This document shows, piece after piece, positions 23,394 through 36,600 of a stretch of 64,000 bases of DNA (within the stretch, counting starts at the first letter, position 1; each line of letters starts with the position of its first letter). The stretch covers positions 1 to 64,000 of the forward strand of contig JAANDG010000506.1 of assembly GCA_036852015.1 (NCBI GenBank), read 5' to 3'. This DNA is from Pelodera strongyloides (taxonomy: Eukaryota > Nematoda > Chromadorea > Rhabditida > Rhabditidae). The position numbers and the translations under genes were made by a program. Below the pieces are notes generated by a model. That model was given only the letters and a program-made list of their open reading frames with translations, was not told the origin of the DNA and made no database searches.

Positions 23394-26300
23394 CTCATGC
23401 TCCCACCTTCTCGGCGCGATTCTTCCTCGGAGACAGCTGCAACATCATCTTGGGAGGCTCCCGTTTACGCATTGCACACGCCATCTCCTCGCTAGACATC
23501 ACCGATGCTGAAAATTGAAAAATACGTGGGTGGTCCTGAGGTAAGTGCTTTTTCGTTAGTATGTCCTCGCATTCGGTATTCAGATATTCTCATATTTAAA
23601 TTTAAATTTAAAGCTGATTAAAAAAAACGGGGTGCTACTAAGGTTGGGGGGGCCCAGTCAAAAATGGCTTTATAGGGGGCGTGGCCTAATGAAACTTCAC
23701 ACATAGGGGTAATGGACCATGCCCAGTTGATTTCTAACAAACTTATCGATAAATTACCATGATTTATTATTATTCTTAGAAAAATAGTGCAAGTGACCCA
23801 ATTGGCGTCAAATTTGGTGCTAGCACCCTCTTAATCAACTATACAATTGCGAATCTGTGTCGCTGAACCAAAGTTTAATTGACTTACTATGATTGCCTGC
23901 TATTCATGAGAAGCATCTTTAGTTCAGAATCTGACCACATAGGATAGGCAATTGGTGAACCCATTTTCTAACGGTTCACTAGCTTTTCGTGGGCTTGTCC
24001 GTTTGGTAACCAACCCTTGACAAGTTTCATCAAAAACCGTCATCATGTGTCACGGTGTCACCAAATGGTCAAGAACCATTCGTGAATCAGACGCCAGATT
24101 GTTTTTTTACGGTGAAAACCATTTGTTAATGGACTAACGACGGTTTTTCTGTGGTTTCGGCAATTATTCCGTTTTCCTGTTCATTTGAAGAAAAATTGGG
24201 ATGCGCCATCCTCATTCTGTGCGGGCACTGCCCTTTTGGGAGCACCGTTTTGTTGAGTTTAGAGGGATGGGAAAAGATACAATCAGCTTGAGCAACATGA
24301 TTTACCATAATAATGCCTTTCATTGGGTTCGGAGCCTTCGAAAACGACTTATAAGCAAATGCGAAAATTAATAAATAGATAATCGCTAGGTCGATAATTT
24401 TACTTGCAATCGATCAGGCTTGGTCTGTTACCCCTATGTGTGAAGTTTTATTAGGCCACGCCCCCTATAAAGCCATTTTTTTGACTGGGCCCCCCCAACT
24501 TTAGTAGCACCAAAAACGGAAATAAATCAGGGCACAAATCGCGCTCACTGTTCTGGCTTGGGCTACGAAATAAACTATCTTTACACGTACTAGTATCGAC
24601 TGATACGTATGGCATGAACAAGCTTAAAGCAGCTGGAAGAAAACCAAGTCTCACCTCCACTTGCCAGAAATCTCTCAATGGTAGCCTTTGCATTCTGACA
24701 CGAATGCGCAGATGGTCCGTAGATATCGATCGGGAAATAGCCATCATGGCGACTCTCAGTATGGAGCTAAAGATGCCCATGATATTGATTAATAATCACT
24801 CACAGGCAAAATCAAGGCGCTAGTTTACAAAGGTTCTCAACGACTAACGACTCGAAGCAAGATCAACATGCAATGTGTTCACAAAAATTCCATTCAGAAC
24901 ATTATCAAACTAAACCAATTGGAGATAGAAGCTAAGCAACACGGTGCTCATAACTCAGCGTTCCTCCACTGTCTAAGGGCGCGTTCGGGATTGATTTTCC
25001 GAAAGGAAACCACGCAAATTCATCGTTCGGGATGGACATTTTGGAAACGTTCTAATGCTTGGAGAAAACAAAAAATACAGTATGAATTAGCATGGAAAAT
25101 TTGAAAAATATGCGCGGGAAACGTTTTTCGCAAGCTAATTCATACTGTATTTTTTGTTTTCTCCAAGCATTGGAACGTTTCCAAAAAGTCCATCCCGAAC
25201 TATGACTTTGTATGGTTTCCTTTCGGAAAATCAATCCCTAACGCGCCCTAATCTGTCAACCCAACAACTGAACATGTAACCCACGACAAGTGTGCATCCA
25301 GTCATCTGTTCCAGTCTCTTCTTGTTACTTCCCCGGGTGCCAATTAGTCGTGGGGCGTCAACTCCCTTCACCCACAGACCATCCTTGGCCATCTGCCCGT
25401 TTCGCTGTTGGTACTGGGCACCGGGAGACAGAAGATCACCCCCGGGGCCACAGAAAGCAGATGAGTTGGGAAACGCGGGCACTAAACAATAAATGAATGA
25501 AAAGGCACAACACATCGTCGAATGTTCACGAGGGACATTTCACGCATACTAAACAAACACGGAGCCGGAGCCGACATACAAAATAAATCACCTTGTTGTC
25601 CAAAAGCACGTCCAATTGAATCACACTGGCTGCTTGTAATATTCGAGAAGTTAGATCTAAACAAAACGCCCATAGAAAATTGCAAACATAATCACAAAAA
25701 CAACACGAAAAGCTCAAGTAAAATAACGGTCTGGGATTTCACACAACGCACAACGCCAGTTGCGGGGTATACGGTAAACTACTTCGCACTCCCTCCGTTA
25801 AGTTGAAAACAACATAAAAAAATCAATACTAAAAAAGGCCAAACCTCATCGAGTAATTGGAATGGCTGACACGAGGGTTTGAATTGGATGAAAGCGAATT
25901 CAGATTCAATGGGTGCTGTTGTGGCGGAGGAGGTGGTCCATGCAACTGATTATTCGGTTGATTGGGGGTAAAACTCGGAGCAGAAGGATTCAGAGGTCCC
26001 CCACTCGGACCGTACATCTGTTTCATCGGAGAGGTTGGCGTGGGCGGAGGCATCGACTGAAAATCAGCATAATTGAACAAAATTGCAACAATATGATTCA
26101 ACAACGCTTCGCTTCAGATGCCATGTTGGACAGCGACAGCGAATAACTTCCGTGCTCCGTGCATTTGCATAGTGGGGACAAAATGTTTAGCAGATTGGCA
26201 ATGTTTCACGTTTCAATCAAATATATAAATCCCTTCTTCAGAACAGGCCGAGGCGGTTTTTTACGAACGAGTTGACGGCCCAAAAGGAGCAGACATCAGT

Positions 26301-29262
26301 AAACAGATAATGGGGTTTGCAAGTATGCAGCAATTCCTTGCAAGTACGTACCCGAAGTACCGAATTTTGGTACTTAGTATGAATATACAACAGGAGTAAT
26401 TATAAAATCCAAATCGTTCCAAGACTCATTTTTCGAAGGCAATTTTTTCGGCATACTTGCGAACCCCATAAAAATTCCATACCGTCATGGGGAAATGACC
26501 GTGCTGTTGCTGCGATTGTCGGTGAATCATATTCTCAAAGTCGTTGTGTGCTTCTTCGCGGTTCACTCTCGGGGATGGGGGAGGGGGCGGAACGTGAAGG
26601 GCAGCTTGTACCATCGGATTCACATTCATCTGATTCATATTCATCGGATTGGTCAGCAACGGCTTCCGGGGAGAGAAAGGAGGGGTCCGTCTGGGATCCG
26701 ACGACGAATTGATCATCGAGTCTTGCAGGGGCAGACGCTGGCTGTTATGCACCATCCTGGGCGAATAACAATCCTGAAAGGTATTTAGTAATTAGGGTGG
26801 GCACCGACGACAATCTAAATTTGGATAGGGCCCAGGCATGGCCTACTGAAAACTGAAAATTTTGAATACTTAATTTAATTCAAAAATATCGCAAAAGTAC
26901 TTTAGGTTACCTCAATCTGACTACCTGGTAGCATTCTAAGCATTCAGCCCGGCTCGCCTTAGCCTTTTAAAGAGTTGGAGAGAAAAATAGAAAGGGTTTT
27001 CAAAAAGTCGAAAAAAGAAAAACCCACAATGTCGGCCATCAAACCGGGTTCTCCTCCGTCTGGTGAACGCAAGGGAGATTCGTCACTCTGCTGATTGGCG
27101 AAGGAATAAGGAACAGTAATTCCTTGCAATCCTCCTAAATGAATACGTAAAGTGATTGTTTGAAGCTAAGACGTAAGTTCTTCACCCGGCACGCCCAGTA
27201 GCCACGCACGGAGAGGCAAGAAATATGGAAATGGAAAATGAAAACAGAACATGACTATTTTTAGACAGCTGTACGTCGACTATTGTGTAAACATGCCCTT
27301 TCCTTCTTCTATAGTCTAAATTTAATATTATATCACCAAATTTTATTTCGTTCTAATCTACTAATTTACTTTTATCGAATTTTTTCGTAATAAACATGAC
27401 ACGTTTGCCAAAATCAGCTCAGTAAGGGCGCGTTCGGGATTGATTTTCCGAAAGGAAACTCGGCCAAATCCTCGTTCGGGATGGACTTTTTGGAAACGTT
27501 CCAATGCTTGGAGAAAACAAGAAATACAGTATGAATTAGCTTGCGAAAAACGTTTCCCGCGCATATTTTTCAAATTTTCCATGCTAATTCATACTGTATT
27601 TTTCGTTTTCTCCAAGCATTAGAACGTTTCCAAAATGTCCATCCCGAACGAGGATTTGGCCGAGTTTCCTTTCGGAAAATCAATCCCGAACGCGCCCTAA
27701 GCAGCAAAAAATCAAACACCAACGAGTTTCCTCCTGTTGCGACCAAGTTGTCCTTTTGGGAGTGTATTTTTCGCACAATTTCTCGAGAAGGTGATCCGCT
27801 TCAGCGACGGCATCCGAATCCCCGTACAGCGTCACCGTTCCCGCCAAATGAAACTGAAATGGGCACAGTATAAATATGAATATGAACGATATCATCAGGA
27901 CTTGTTTAATCAAAGCTTTTTTCGTCTATATGTTTAATCTTTGAATATATGACGACATCCCTCCAGTAACACACCAACAAATACATTTCAATATGAACGA
28001 CTAAACGATCGCTAACTGCAATACACCTGGCACTGCCATTGGGATTGTGCACCCTGCCCGTGGCAGATATGTTTATTGTTTGTCAATTCGTTTTTCATAA
28101 CGTTTAGTGGTGACGTTGTCTCTCCTCTCTCGAAGAGTATAAATTGAAAATTGACGTCCACATATTTCGTCGTTTCGCAGCTCGTCCCTCGTCCTGACCG
28201 GCACTCGAGCACGTTCGACGACTAATAGGTGTTTTCATACTTTTCCCTACAGACACAGACAATGCCATTTGGAATTTGAAAGTTGATAGGAAATAAAGAC
28301 GAACCACCACATCTTTGATTCCAGAAAGCGTAACGAGCCAGTGCTTGAAGTGATGTGCAATTATATAAGCAGTCTCGTCCAGTTCTATTGTCAAACAGCT
28401 TTCACAGGATCCTTGCAACACTGCACTCGAGATAGCCCTAAAGCAGATTGATATTATAGAATAGATTTTATTTCTGTCCTGAAACCATTGATGTTAACCA
28501 TACCCATATCCTGCCTCCTCCCTCCGAATTCCGCTAGGGAACATTTGTGTCTATTGCAATTTTAATAAAACGTTTTAACTGTTTTTATAAAATGTATTCA
28601 TGTGACGATGTGACAGTGTTCGTCCTATTCTACCCAAATAATCCAAATCGGGTACACGAATCTCGCAATTTCCTACGAAAATACCATTACCAGTATGACT
28701 AGAGCACTTCCCGCCTACATAAAATGTTTGTTAGTAGGTGTCCCTAAAGGATCTGTTCAAGACTGTCAAGCGCCTTACTCTTCGTATTCGCATTCTGCAT
28801 ACAGATTCAGCAAGAGCATCCTGATCCAATCCACTGACACACTAACCGGATGTGCAATCTGGAATAAGATGAATTAATATTTTCTACGAAAGTACAAATA
28901 GCAATTATAAAAAAACAGGTCAGGGAAACGGGGAACTATGATCTATGTTCGATTTCTTCAATAAATCTATAATAATAAGCCTATAAAATGGAAATGGGCC
29001 TAGAATGAAAATCAACCTGCAGATATTTTGTTCCTTCGTCTGGTAGAGATGTGAAGCGAATATCTGGATCACCAAGTTCCTCGTATATGCGCTCAAGATT
29101 TCCTTTAAAAAACATAATTATATTCGCTGACATTCAATTAATACAACGCTGCATAATTGTAATCTTTGCGGGGTAGGGAGAAAAAAACATCAAAAACTTA
29201 CTTTTCACAAACAAAACAAATAGACTAGACGTAGATATTGTTGTGGTTGTAACCCGATCCAT
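23394..29262 (-). CDS. KH-domain RNA-binding protein, Bicaudal-C/GLD-3-like (tentative)
   Basis: Exons read: 29202-29262, 29017-29102, 28779-28858, 28311-28437, 28027-28221, about 27720-27853, 27028-27134, 26483-26773, 25845-26056, 25592-25656, 25275-25481 (end approximate), 24655-24766, 23394-23507 (TGA). Phases close except between the exons at 27853 and 27134, where a small exon is missing or a boundary is wrong. The clearest KH domain spans the 25.48 and 24.77 kb exons: LIGTRGSNKKRLEQMTG holds the GXXG loop (GTRG), and the domain ends in YGPSAHSCQNAKATIERFL. A second KH-like region includes ITIELDE-type strand sequence and VTLYGDSDAVAEADHLLEKL at 27.8 kb. Between them lies a long Pro/Asn/Gln/Met-rich linker. 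Several KH repeats with a Pro-rich linker suggest the Bicaudal-C/GLD-3 group. ATG 29262 follows a TTTCAG site, but upstream exons are possible. Introns hold three MITEs. Confidence 0.75.
23631..24513. repeat. 880-bp element with 80-bp inverted ends
   Basis: The ends share GGTGCTACTAA, the G-rich run before CCCAGTCAAAAATGGC, TTTATAGGGGGCGTGGCC and TTCACACATAGGGGTAA in inverted orientation. The interior has no coding signal and carries a TTGGTCACC-family copy. It lies in the last intron of the KH gene, in a region without exon evidence. Confidence 0.85.
23936..24165. repeat. TTGGTCACC-family repeat, copy 2 (nested)
   Basis: Reverse-orientation relative of 16738-16945, with ATTGGTGAACCCATTTTCTA, GACAAGTTTCATCAAAAACC and CACCAAATGGTCAAGAACCA. 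It is nested inside the element at 23631-24513. Confidence 0.7.
24977..25248. repeat. TAA-flanked palindromic MITE, GGGCGCGTTCGGG family, copy 1
   Basis: The ends are GGGCGCGTTCGGGATTGATT and its mirror, flanked by TAA on both sides (24974-24976 and 25249-25251). Long arms pair across a short AT loop. TAA duplication and GGGC-type termini fit PIF/Harbinger MITEs. It sits in a KH-gene intron. Confidence 0.88.
27426..27697. repeat. TAA-flanked palindromic MITE, GGGCGCGTTCGGG family, copy 2
   Basis: Same family as 24977-25248 and also 272 bp long. TAA flanks at 27423-27425 and 27698-27700. It lies in another intron of the KH gene, immediately after the VTLYGDSD exon, exactly where one exon junction fails to close. 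Confidence 0.9.
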
Positions 29263-29443
29263 CCTGAAACCACAATACTAACCATAATCAACCAAAGATG
29301 AACAAACAAATGAACAGAACAGAAAGCCATCTAGAAGCCATGCGACAACAAGACATCGCGGCTAAGTACTGAACCTAAATGACCGGCAGCAGAGCAGCAG
29401 CTCAAAACAGGGAAATACAGACACTTAAAGCGAATGAAGCTTA

Positions 29444-29686
29444 GGGCGCATTCGAGTTGGACATTTTCCGGAAAAGAAAAGAAAAAAGTGGTTCGAGATG
29501 GACACCCAGAAAAAAAATAATACACGCAAAATAATTGTCGAAAATGCAAATGTACCGTAATTGAAACTAAAATCAATCGATCATTTGCATGTGTATGCGT
29601 GGCAATTGCATTCTTTTCTGGTGAAATCCATCTCGAACCAAAAGTTTTCTTTTCTTTTCCGGAAAATGTCCAACTCGAATGCGCCC
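29444..29686. repeat. Palindromic MITE, GGGCGCATTCGAG subfamily
   Basis: The ends are GGGCGCATTCGAGTTGGACA and its mirror, bounded by TTA and TAA. It is related to the GGGCGCGTTCGGG elements but has a different sub-terminal sequence. It lies between the KH gene and the TMED2 gene. Confidence 0.85.
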
Positions 29687-30667
29687 TAAGCAAATGAAGC
29701 AAGGACAAACAATAAACAAAAAAGAGTTAGCGAGCTCGCGCAACCCGAAAAAAATCGGAGAAATAGTGAACATTGATTGATTTTTCAGAAGTTTTGTCTC
29801 AAATGCGCACAGAAATTTGAACTGAAAACATAGTACGGTAGATCGGACACATGTTAGAAAACCTGTGGTCGGTTGAAATCGGATACGATCTTCGCCAGAT
29901 TGATACTTTTCTAGGTTTTGTATAGTTTGAGAACAAATGAGTTTTTGAGCAACTCAAATTTGAAGTACGCAAACATCAAATAGCTACATATATGAAAGAA
30001 ATTCACCCAGACTTTGCTTCAGTAACTTTAATACAGTTACGATAAACGCTCTGTACAACTTAAAAAAGACGTGCAGATGTAAAATTTCCTGACCAATCAT
30101 GAGAACACAGAACTCACTATTTTTATTGAAGAATTAAAAAAAAGTTCATCACAATTCAAATTCTAGCGCACTTTTAACGCAGGCTTACGATATACATGCA
30201 ATACAAATCAATGCTAAAAAGTGCACCTCCACTCAAGGGAAATATAGTCAAGCCTACTCATCCAACAGAAAGAAATCCAACGTTGGCAGTTCACATCTAC
30301 AATAAGAAAACAAGTAGGGAGAAATGGAAAAATAAATAAATAGAACTCTGAAAGTAGAGTGATACACGGATACGAAGCTTGGACTATCAATAAATAAACG
30401 AAAATTACATAATATAACAAAAAATACTAACAATATCATAGTCTCAAAAAAACAATAAATACAGTACCCATTTGCCCGAAGAACAAAAATAGATTATTAC
30501 AATAAGAAAAGGCAATATTTAGAGTATTCGCATTCGGTGAGCACCTCTACGAACGAAAAAAGGTAGAGAAATGAAAGGTACCACACAAAAGTACAAGGTT
30601 CTACTACCAAAGGACCGAGTGAAAAAAACTGAGGAGATGAGATTTCGAGAGCACTTCTGTGACATCT

Positions 30668-33600
30668 TTACACAACAGTTCTCACTTCAAAGAATCGCTT
30701 CAGGTACCAAATCTGAAAATATGTAAATTAATTGTAAAAAAAAGTCTGAGACACGATGTACCAACAAATCCCATTCATAAATGGACAAGATTTGATAGAA
30801 TTAAAAGTTTATTAGCTTAGTGAACCTCAGCTTATTGTTATCGAAATGTCTCGTACAAATCTGGAAAAGCGACGTGCCTAAGGAGAAGTTTGGAGCGCAA
30901 GAGCCTGATGGCTTGTGTAAAACAAAAGAATGTCCTACAAACTGTTGAAAATGACCATATGCCTATAACTTTACATGCTACTCTATAATCGATTTCAGAT
31001 GACTGTATCCGACGAACAAGCTCACTATGTGGCGCGTGGCGCAGAAGTAGCGCACGGTACTCGGCTATATTTCCTGGGCATAAATCAGTGAGTAATAGGG
31101 TTTCAAGTTTCAAGTACCCCAAAAAAATGTCCGCGCTTCTGCCTATCCTATACTACTGTATTTTTTGCACGAAACCTGCATATTTTATGTGATTAATTAA
31201 AAATATTATCGTATAATTCGAAAATACGGTAAATTTTCAACATACTTGCAAATCCCATTCACTCACGCAGCAACCACCTCATATTACCCATCAACCACCT
31301 CACACTATTCAAAATTGTATATTTTAAGTGAAACACTTCGATAGACGTTCATTAATACCGACCTACAGGCCACAAACGTTTACGCACGGGAATTTATGCT
31401 CAGCTCCCTTATATCTCACCAAATTATTATTACTCATAGGGGCATTAATTATAAAGTTTAAAAGAAAGAAAACGTATTCTCACCTCTCCAATGGTCATAG
31501 ACACCAGTACGAATGCTTCAAAAACGGCCCACATAACCACTCGCGAGTTCGTGTTCTCGTTGACTGAAAACACGATTGATTTACAGAGATGAAACAAACA
31601 CATGGAAGAAGTAACAACCACCTACCACTGCTTAGTTGCTAATAACAGTAACAAAAAGTCACGTGTTACGTGTTATAGATAACTAGATGCTCGATCACCC
31701 TAAATGGTTTATACATAACTCTTTATTCAAGCAATACGATTTTACAAACGGTCAATGTAAGAGATAAACAGATTTTTTTTCAACACGGTTTTATACAACT
31801 TATATTTTCCAAAAAAAAAAGATCACCCAACTATCCAGAACACTGCCCCTTCCCCCACAACAGTGTAAGCTCCAAATAAGGCCAAAAGCACACAGTAGCT
31901 TGTGATAGAGGAAACCTTCATGCTTAAAGTCTATACGGGACGATTGTATGCACACAAAATGTAATATTGTAAACCACTGTCGCATATAAATCCATAAATA
32001 CTTACTACTTCTATGCACTCTCTCTCGGACCTCCATATATTCCTGTTCGTGCTTCACCGAAGTAAGCGCTGAGGACAATTCACGCACCATCTCCTCCAGT
32101 TTTTGGTTTTCGGCTAAAACAAATATATTATTACGTTTACGAGTTATTACACACTACAGACTTACTGATCACTTTACAAACTACAAGCAACAATAAGATG
32201 CCATACACTACAAGCAGATTAGCATATTCGTGCGAATGACTACATAAAGAGTATACATGCGAAAAAAAAAAGAAACACTATAAACTAGCACAGCTTATAG
32301 TCTACAGAAACAGCACCCATACCAAGGCAAGCAAAGGGACAAGAGAACAACCAACAACGAAACACCAAACTGGGAGAATGACAAACAAAATTACCCTAAA
32401 CCCAAAAGTTGATGAAAAAAAACGTACCAGCTGAAAAAGACATAAGAAACTCCAAAGAAAATAACAACCAGGGAATCAGTACAATAAATAACTAACCCAA
32501 ACCAGAGCCCATGTAAGATACCATCATACACCCAAGTACAATCGGTGAACTACCAAGAATAACTAACAAAAAAAACCTAACAACGCAGATATCGGGGAAA
32601 ACCCACCAAGTTCGGTTAGTTGGTAAACACTAACAATAAAGAGAAAAAAATACAACTAAATGTTACCAGCATCAGCGCTCTCCGCAGCTCCAGGTACTTG
32701 AGCGGAAGGTTCTTGGATCTCAACTGTGAACATAACGGCCTTCGGTGTCATAGTCGACATCTAAAAGGTGCAATAAAAAGAATAAATAAGAACCGCAGAC
32801 GCATTACATACAACATATGTTTCTTAAGTTTCTTGCGTCATGGCGATGGCATCTTACTATACAAATACAAACAAAGAAGAATTATGTACTATGTAAAAAC
32901 AAATATGATGTAAAGAATCATAACCCTAACCAATCAAGCCAATCACCAATCATAATAAACGGTGTATATTACATGACCATTCTAAATCTAAATTCTATAA
33001 GCGACTGAAACATGCTAGTTTCTGAGCTTCACTAAAAGAATTGTCGCAATCGCAATTAGAGGAGCGTGGAGCGCGATATCCCAACAAAAGTGTATGGACA
33101 TAGATAAATTAGTAACTTAGCGAGAAAAAAATTGCGCATGTCTATCGATTTTGAAGAGTTGAAGTGAAAGCCTAGCTAACAGGATGTGAGAAATCGCGTA
33201 GCGTAAAAAGAGATCTAACAGTACATGACAAAGGGAAGCGAGGCCAAACTAATAGTTAGTTCGCTACGTAGTTTTAATGGGGAATTTGTGAACGTAGGTA
33301 GAACAATTACCAAACATTCTCTCAAGGCTTTGCCTTATAAGAGAAAACGTATCTTTCTCATTAAATGCGTCAGCAAATTACTATCTACGAAATTACTAAC
33401 GAAATGACTTTGAGTATCTACGTGTGGTTGTGTTTTTTTAAATGTGGCATCTGTGGCCGCAAAAGATGCCAACTGTCCAACATCAAAGCTAAAATGAAAT
33501 GAAATTCCATTTCCAATTCCAAGAGAGAGAAAAAAACGTGGGGAACCCTACCTGGTTTCCGAAGCAGTACGTGTAGACTCCATCCATATGGGCGGCGAAG

Positions 33601-36600
33601 GTATACTTTCCGGACGATTCTCTTTCTCCCTTGTAGATTTCCTTGCTATCCGGGCCAACAATCTAAAAAGAGCATATTACGTGGATTTGATTGGATGAGC
33701 ACTGAATGTCTGAACCGATACACGAGTGGGCATAATCCCGTCGACGAAACCACCCTCCAAATTAGCATATTGCATAAATTTGGAAGATAGCACCCATATC
33801 ACCGTTGCGATTAGATAATTAAGCATGTCAAATTCCGAGCGCCACCAGAAATATATTAGAAACGTATCATAAGTAGGCAGAATTTCGGGAACACATTACA
33901 AGAGCTGTTGTAACTCTCGTAATAATATACGATCGTCACAACTGTGAATCATATTATGTAACACGATAGTTTGCTATAGTCGTCTTATAAATAGTGCTGG
34001 ATTAGCACCTCACTAGAGTGAATATAAGGGCCACGCGCCCACCCGCTAATCATTGTCTTACTTGCAGGCCTAGTATTGGGGATCAGGCCCCCCACCTCTG
34101 CTACAGTACTCCACGACAGTACTCTCGACGCCGCGTACTACCGCTCGGTCTGGTGTGCCCCTCCTCCCTTCTGGAGCTGGCCTGGAAGACCCCGCAACTG
34201 TGCACCCCGTCAACCCTCTAAGCCATTCATATTCTTGGCTGCCGTTACCTCTGAATAAACGGTTATACGCTGAACTATTGTCGTATCTTCACGGTTAATC
34301 CTTGGGCAGGGATTAACAGTTGGTGCACCGTCCAGACTCGCACTCAGGCTTACAGTACTCAACGATCCATCGTTGCACTGATTTAGCCGTCGCCCCGTGC
34401 AATTCCCTTAGGCAAGGAGTTGTATCGTATCTCTGCCAAGACGGACTCCCTCCGGGTTGAGGCCAAGATTAGGGATCCCTTCGGGTGAACCCAACCATTT
34501 TTCATTTTTAAGATAATGACTATGATATTAAATACGTGGAGATCACAGGTAACTCATATTACACGTGAATCTACCGTAGAAGATAGTGGCATATTTTTCG
34601 AAATTGAAAGGTTTATCTTTATTAGTGCAGTAATCATGCCTAAGACTAAATCACTATTTAATAAGAAAGGAAATATTTTCAATGTTGCACCAAATAGAAA
34701 GAAATTAATGATGAAATGTTGTTGAAAATTGAGGAGGTTGAAGGTGATAATAAATTTAAGTGCAGATTCGAAGATATGAAAGGCAACAGTGATGTTGACG
34801 ATAGCAAACAGCCACCTGATGGACAACGAATTCATAAAGAGAATATGGTTCTCGGCCATAAGACAATGGTCGCCGAAGAGACCAATGGGCGATGTTAACA
34901 TGCGAAACAAGTGAAACGCAATTTTAAGAAAAATAAGAAAATCCTTTCGGACAGAAATTGGTAGAAAGTAGAAATTAAATATGTAACTGATTGACTAAAT
35001 GATAACCATGTTGTTTAGAGCAGCAGAAACATAATAATCATTGACAGCATGAAGTCACCAATGTGGTAAATTATGCGAGTTTAAAACATAACACTTATTA
35101 CTGAAGTGGCATTGATCACAAAAATAAGTGATAGAATTCACCGATATTACTATTTCCACGAATGCGTGATGTTATGCTAGACTTCTCTATATTTTTAGAA
35201 AACAAAAAGGAAATGTTTCAGCCCGATGGCACTATGACATTTCAGGCTCAATTATGCAAATATCTGGATTGCAAGAATTAAGACGGCGTTTTAAAGAAAA
35301 CGCCTTTCAACGTCCAAATATTCTGTGCATGCCAAAAGTCGAAGAAAACAGGATTAAAAAAGGAGCCCCGACTGAAGCTTCCAAACTATGAATATGAGAA
35401 TACACAGTAATAGAATGTCATTCAGGAGACGTATCAGATAGAAAACATGGACAACCCAGGAAAAAGAAAAGAGAATTTTACAGGGAGACAAATTGCTGCG
35501 GCAGATGTATACTAATGAGACATGAGCACGTTCACTACAACTCGTACGTGCATAATTATGATTGTGTGATGTACACTCGCATACAGGTCAACAGTTGTTT
35601 TTTATCATCAAGGAGACCTAATACATGATGACAGTAATGATGTAAAAAGGTTTTTAGTTAAATAACGATGACTCTCCAATCTACAGGATATCAAGATTAT
35701 CAGGGTAACCATGGAAGTGGGAACCAAATGGAACCACTGACACTACCGCTGCCGAATAGACAAGTAACTGCAATCTATGGTAATAAAGAATCGTTTTCTG
35801 AATGTAAAATAATCAAACTTTTATTCTAGAAATTACTTGATACGACTGAGCAATGTGAAGAATCGCAAAGTACCAGTCAATATCTATAAAGGACTTCATC
35901 GTACACCGAGAAGGAGAAGACAACGAAAAATAAAGGCGAAACATGAGCAACGATGAAAGGGAAAGTGAAAGATTTCAGTTCATTATTATTTGCCCAATTA
36001 GCACCTTCCCCCAAAGTCCCGCGTGGCAGGCGTCCCTAGTAGTCCCTAATAACGGTGCTTAGAAACACAAAAAAAAAACTTGTTGGGAGTGTTGTAACTC
36101 TCGTAATAATATACGATCGTCACAACTGTGAATCATATTATGTAACACGATAGTTTGCTATAGTCGTCTTATATGTAAATAGTGCTGGATTAGCACCTCA
36201 CTAGAGTGAATATAAGGGCCACGCGCCCACCCGCTAATCATTGTCTTACTTGCAGGCCTAGTATTGGGGATCAGGCCCCCCACCTCTGCTACAGTACTCC
36301 ACGACAGTACTCTCGACGCCGCGTACTACCGCTCGGTCTGGTGTGCCCCTCCTCCCTTCTGGAGCTGGCCTGGAAGACCCCGCAACTGTGCACCCCGTCA
36401 ACCCTCTAAGCCATTCATATTCTTGGCTGCCGTTACCTCTGAATAAACGGTTATACGCTGAACTATTGTCGTATCTTCACGGTTAATCCTTGGGCAGGGA
36501 TTAACAAGAGCAGAAAAGATAAATTACTAACTCTAATTGTAAGTTGAATTGACAACGTCCTACCAAACGAGCACCAAATATTCACATTCAATTTACTCGT

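Larger units (their letters stand above)
33906..36506 (+). mobile_element. Non-autonomous LTR retrotransposon in sel-9 intron 1
   Basis: Two direct LTRs (33906-34318 and 36090-36506) start TGTTGTAACTC and end GGGATTAACA. The flanks are an identical 5-bp duplication AGAGC (33901-33905 and 36507-36511). A possible primer-binding site TGGTGCACCGTCCAG begins at 34321, and a purine-rich tract containing AAAAAAAAAACTTGTTGGGAG precedes the 3' LTR. The internal 1.77 kb is broken by stops and shows no protease, reverse transcriptase or integrase, so the element must be mobilised in trans. TG...CA ends and 5-bp duplication fit Pao/BEL or Gypsy elements. It is inserted opposite to the host gene, in an intron. 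Orientation is inferred from the PBS and purine tract. Confidence 0.93.
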
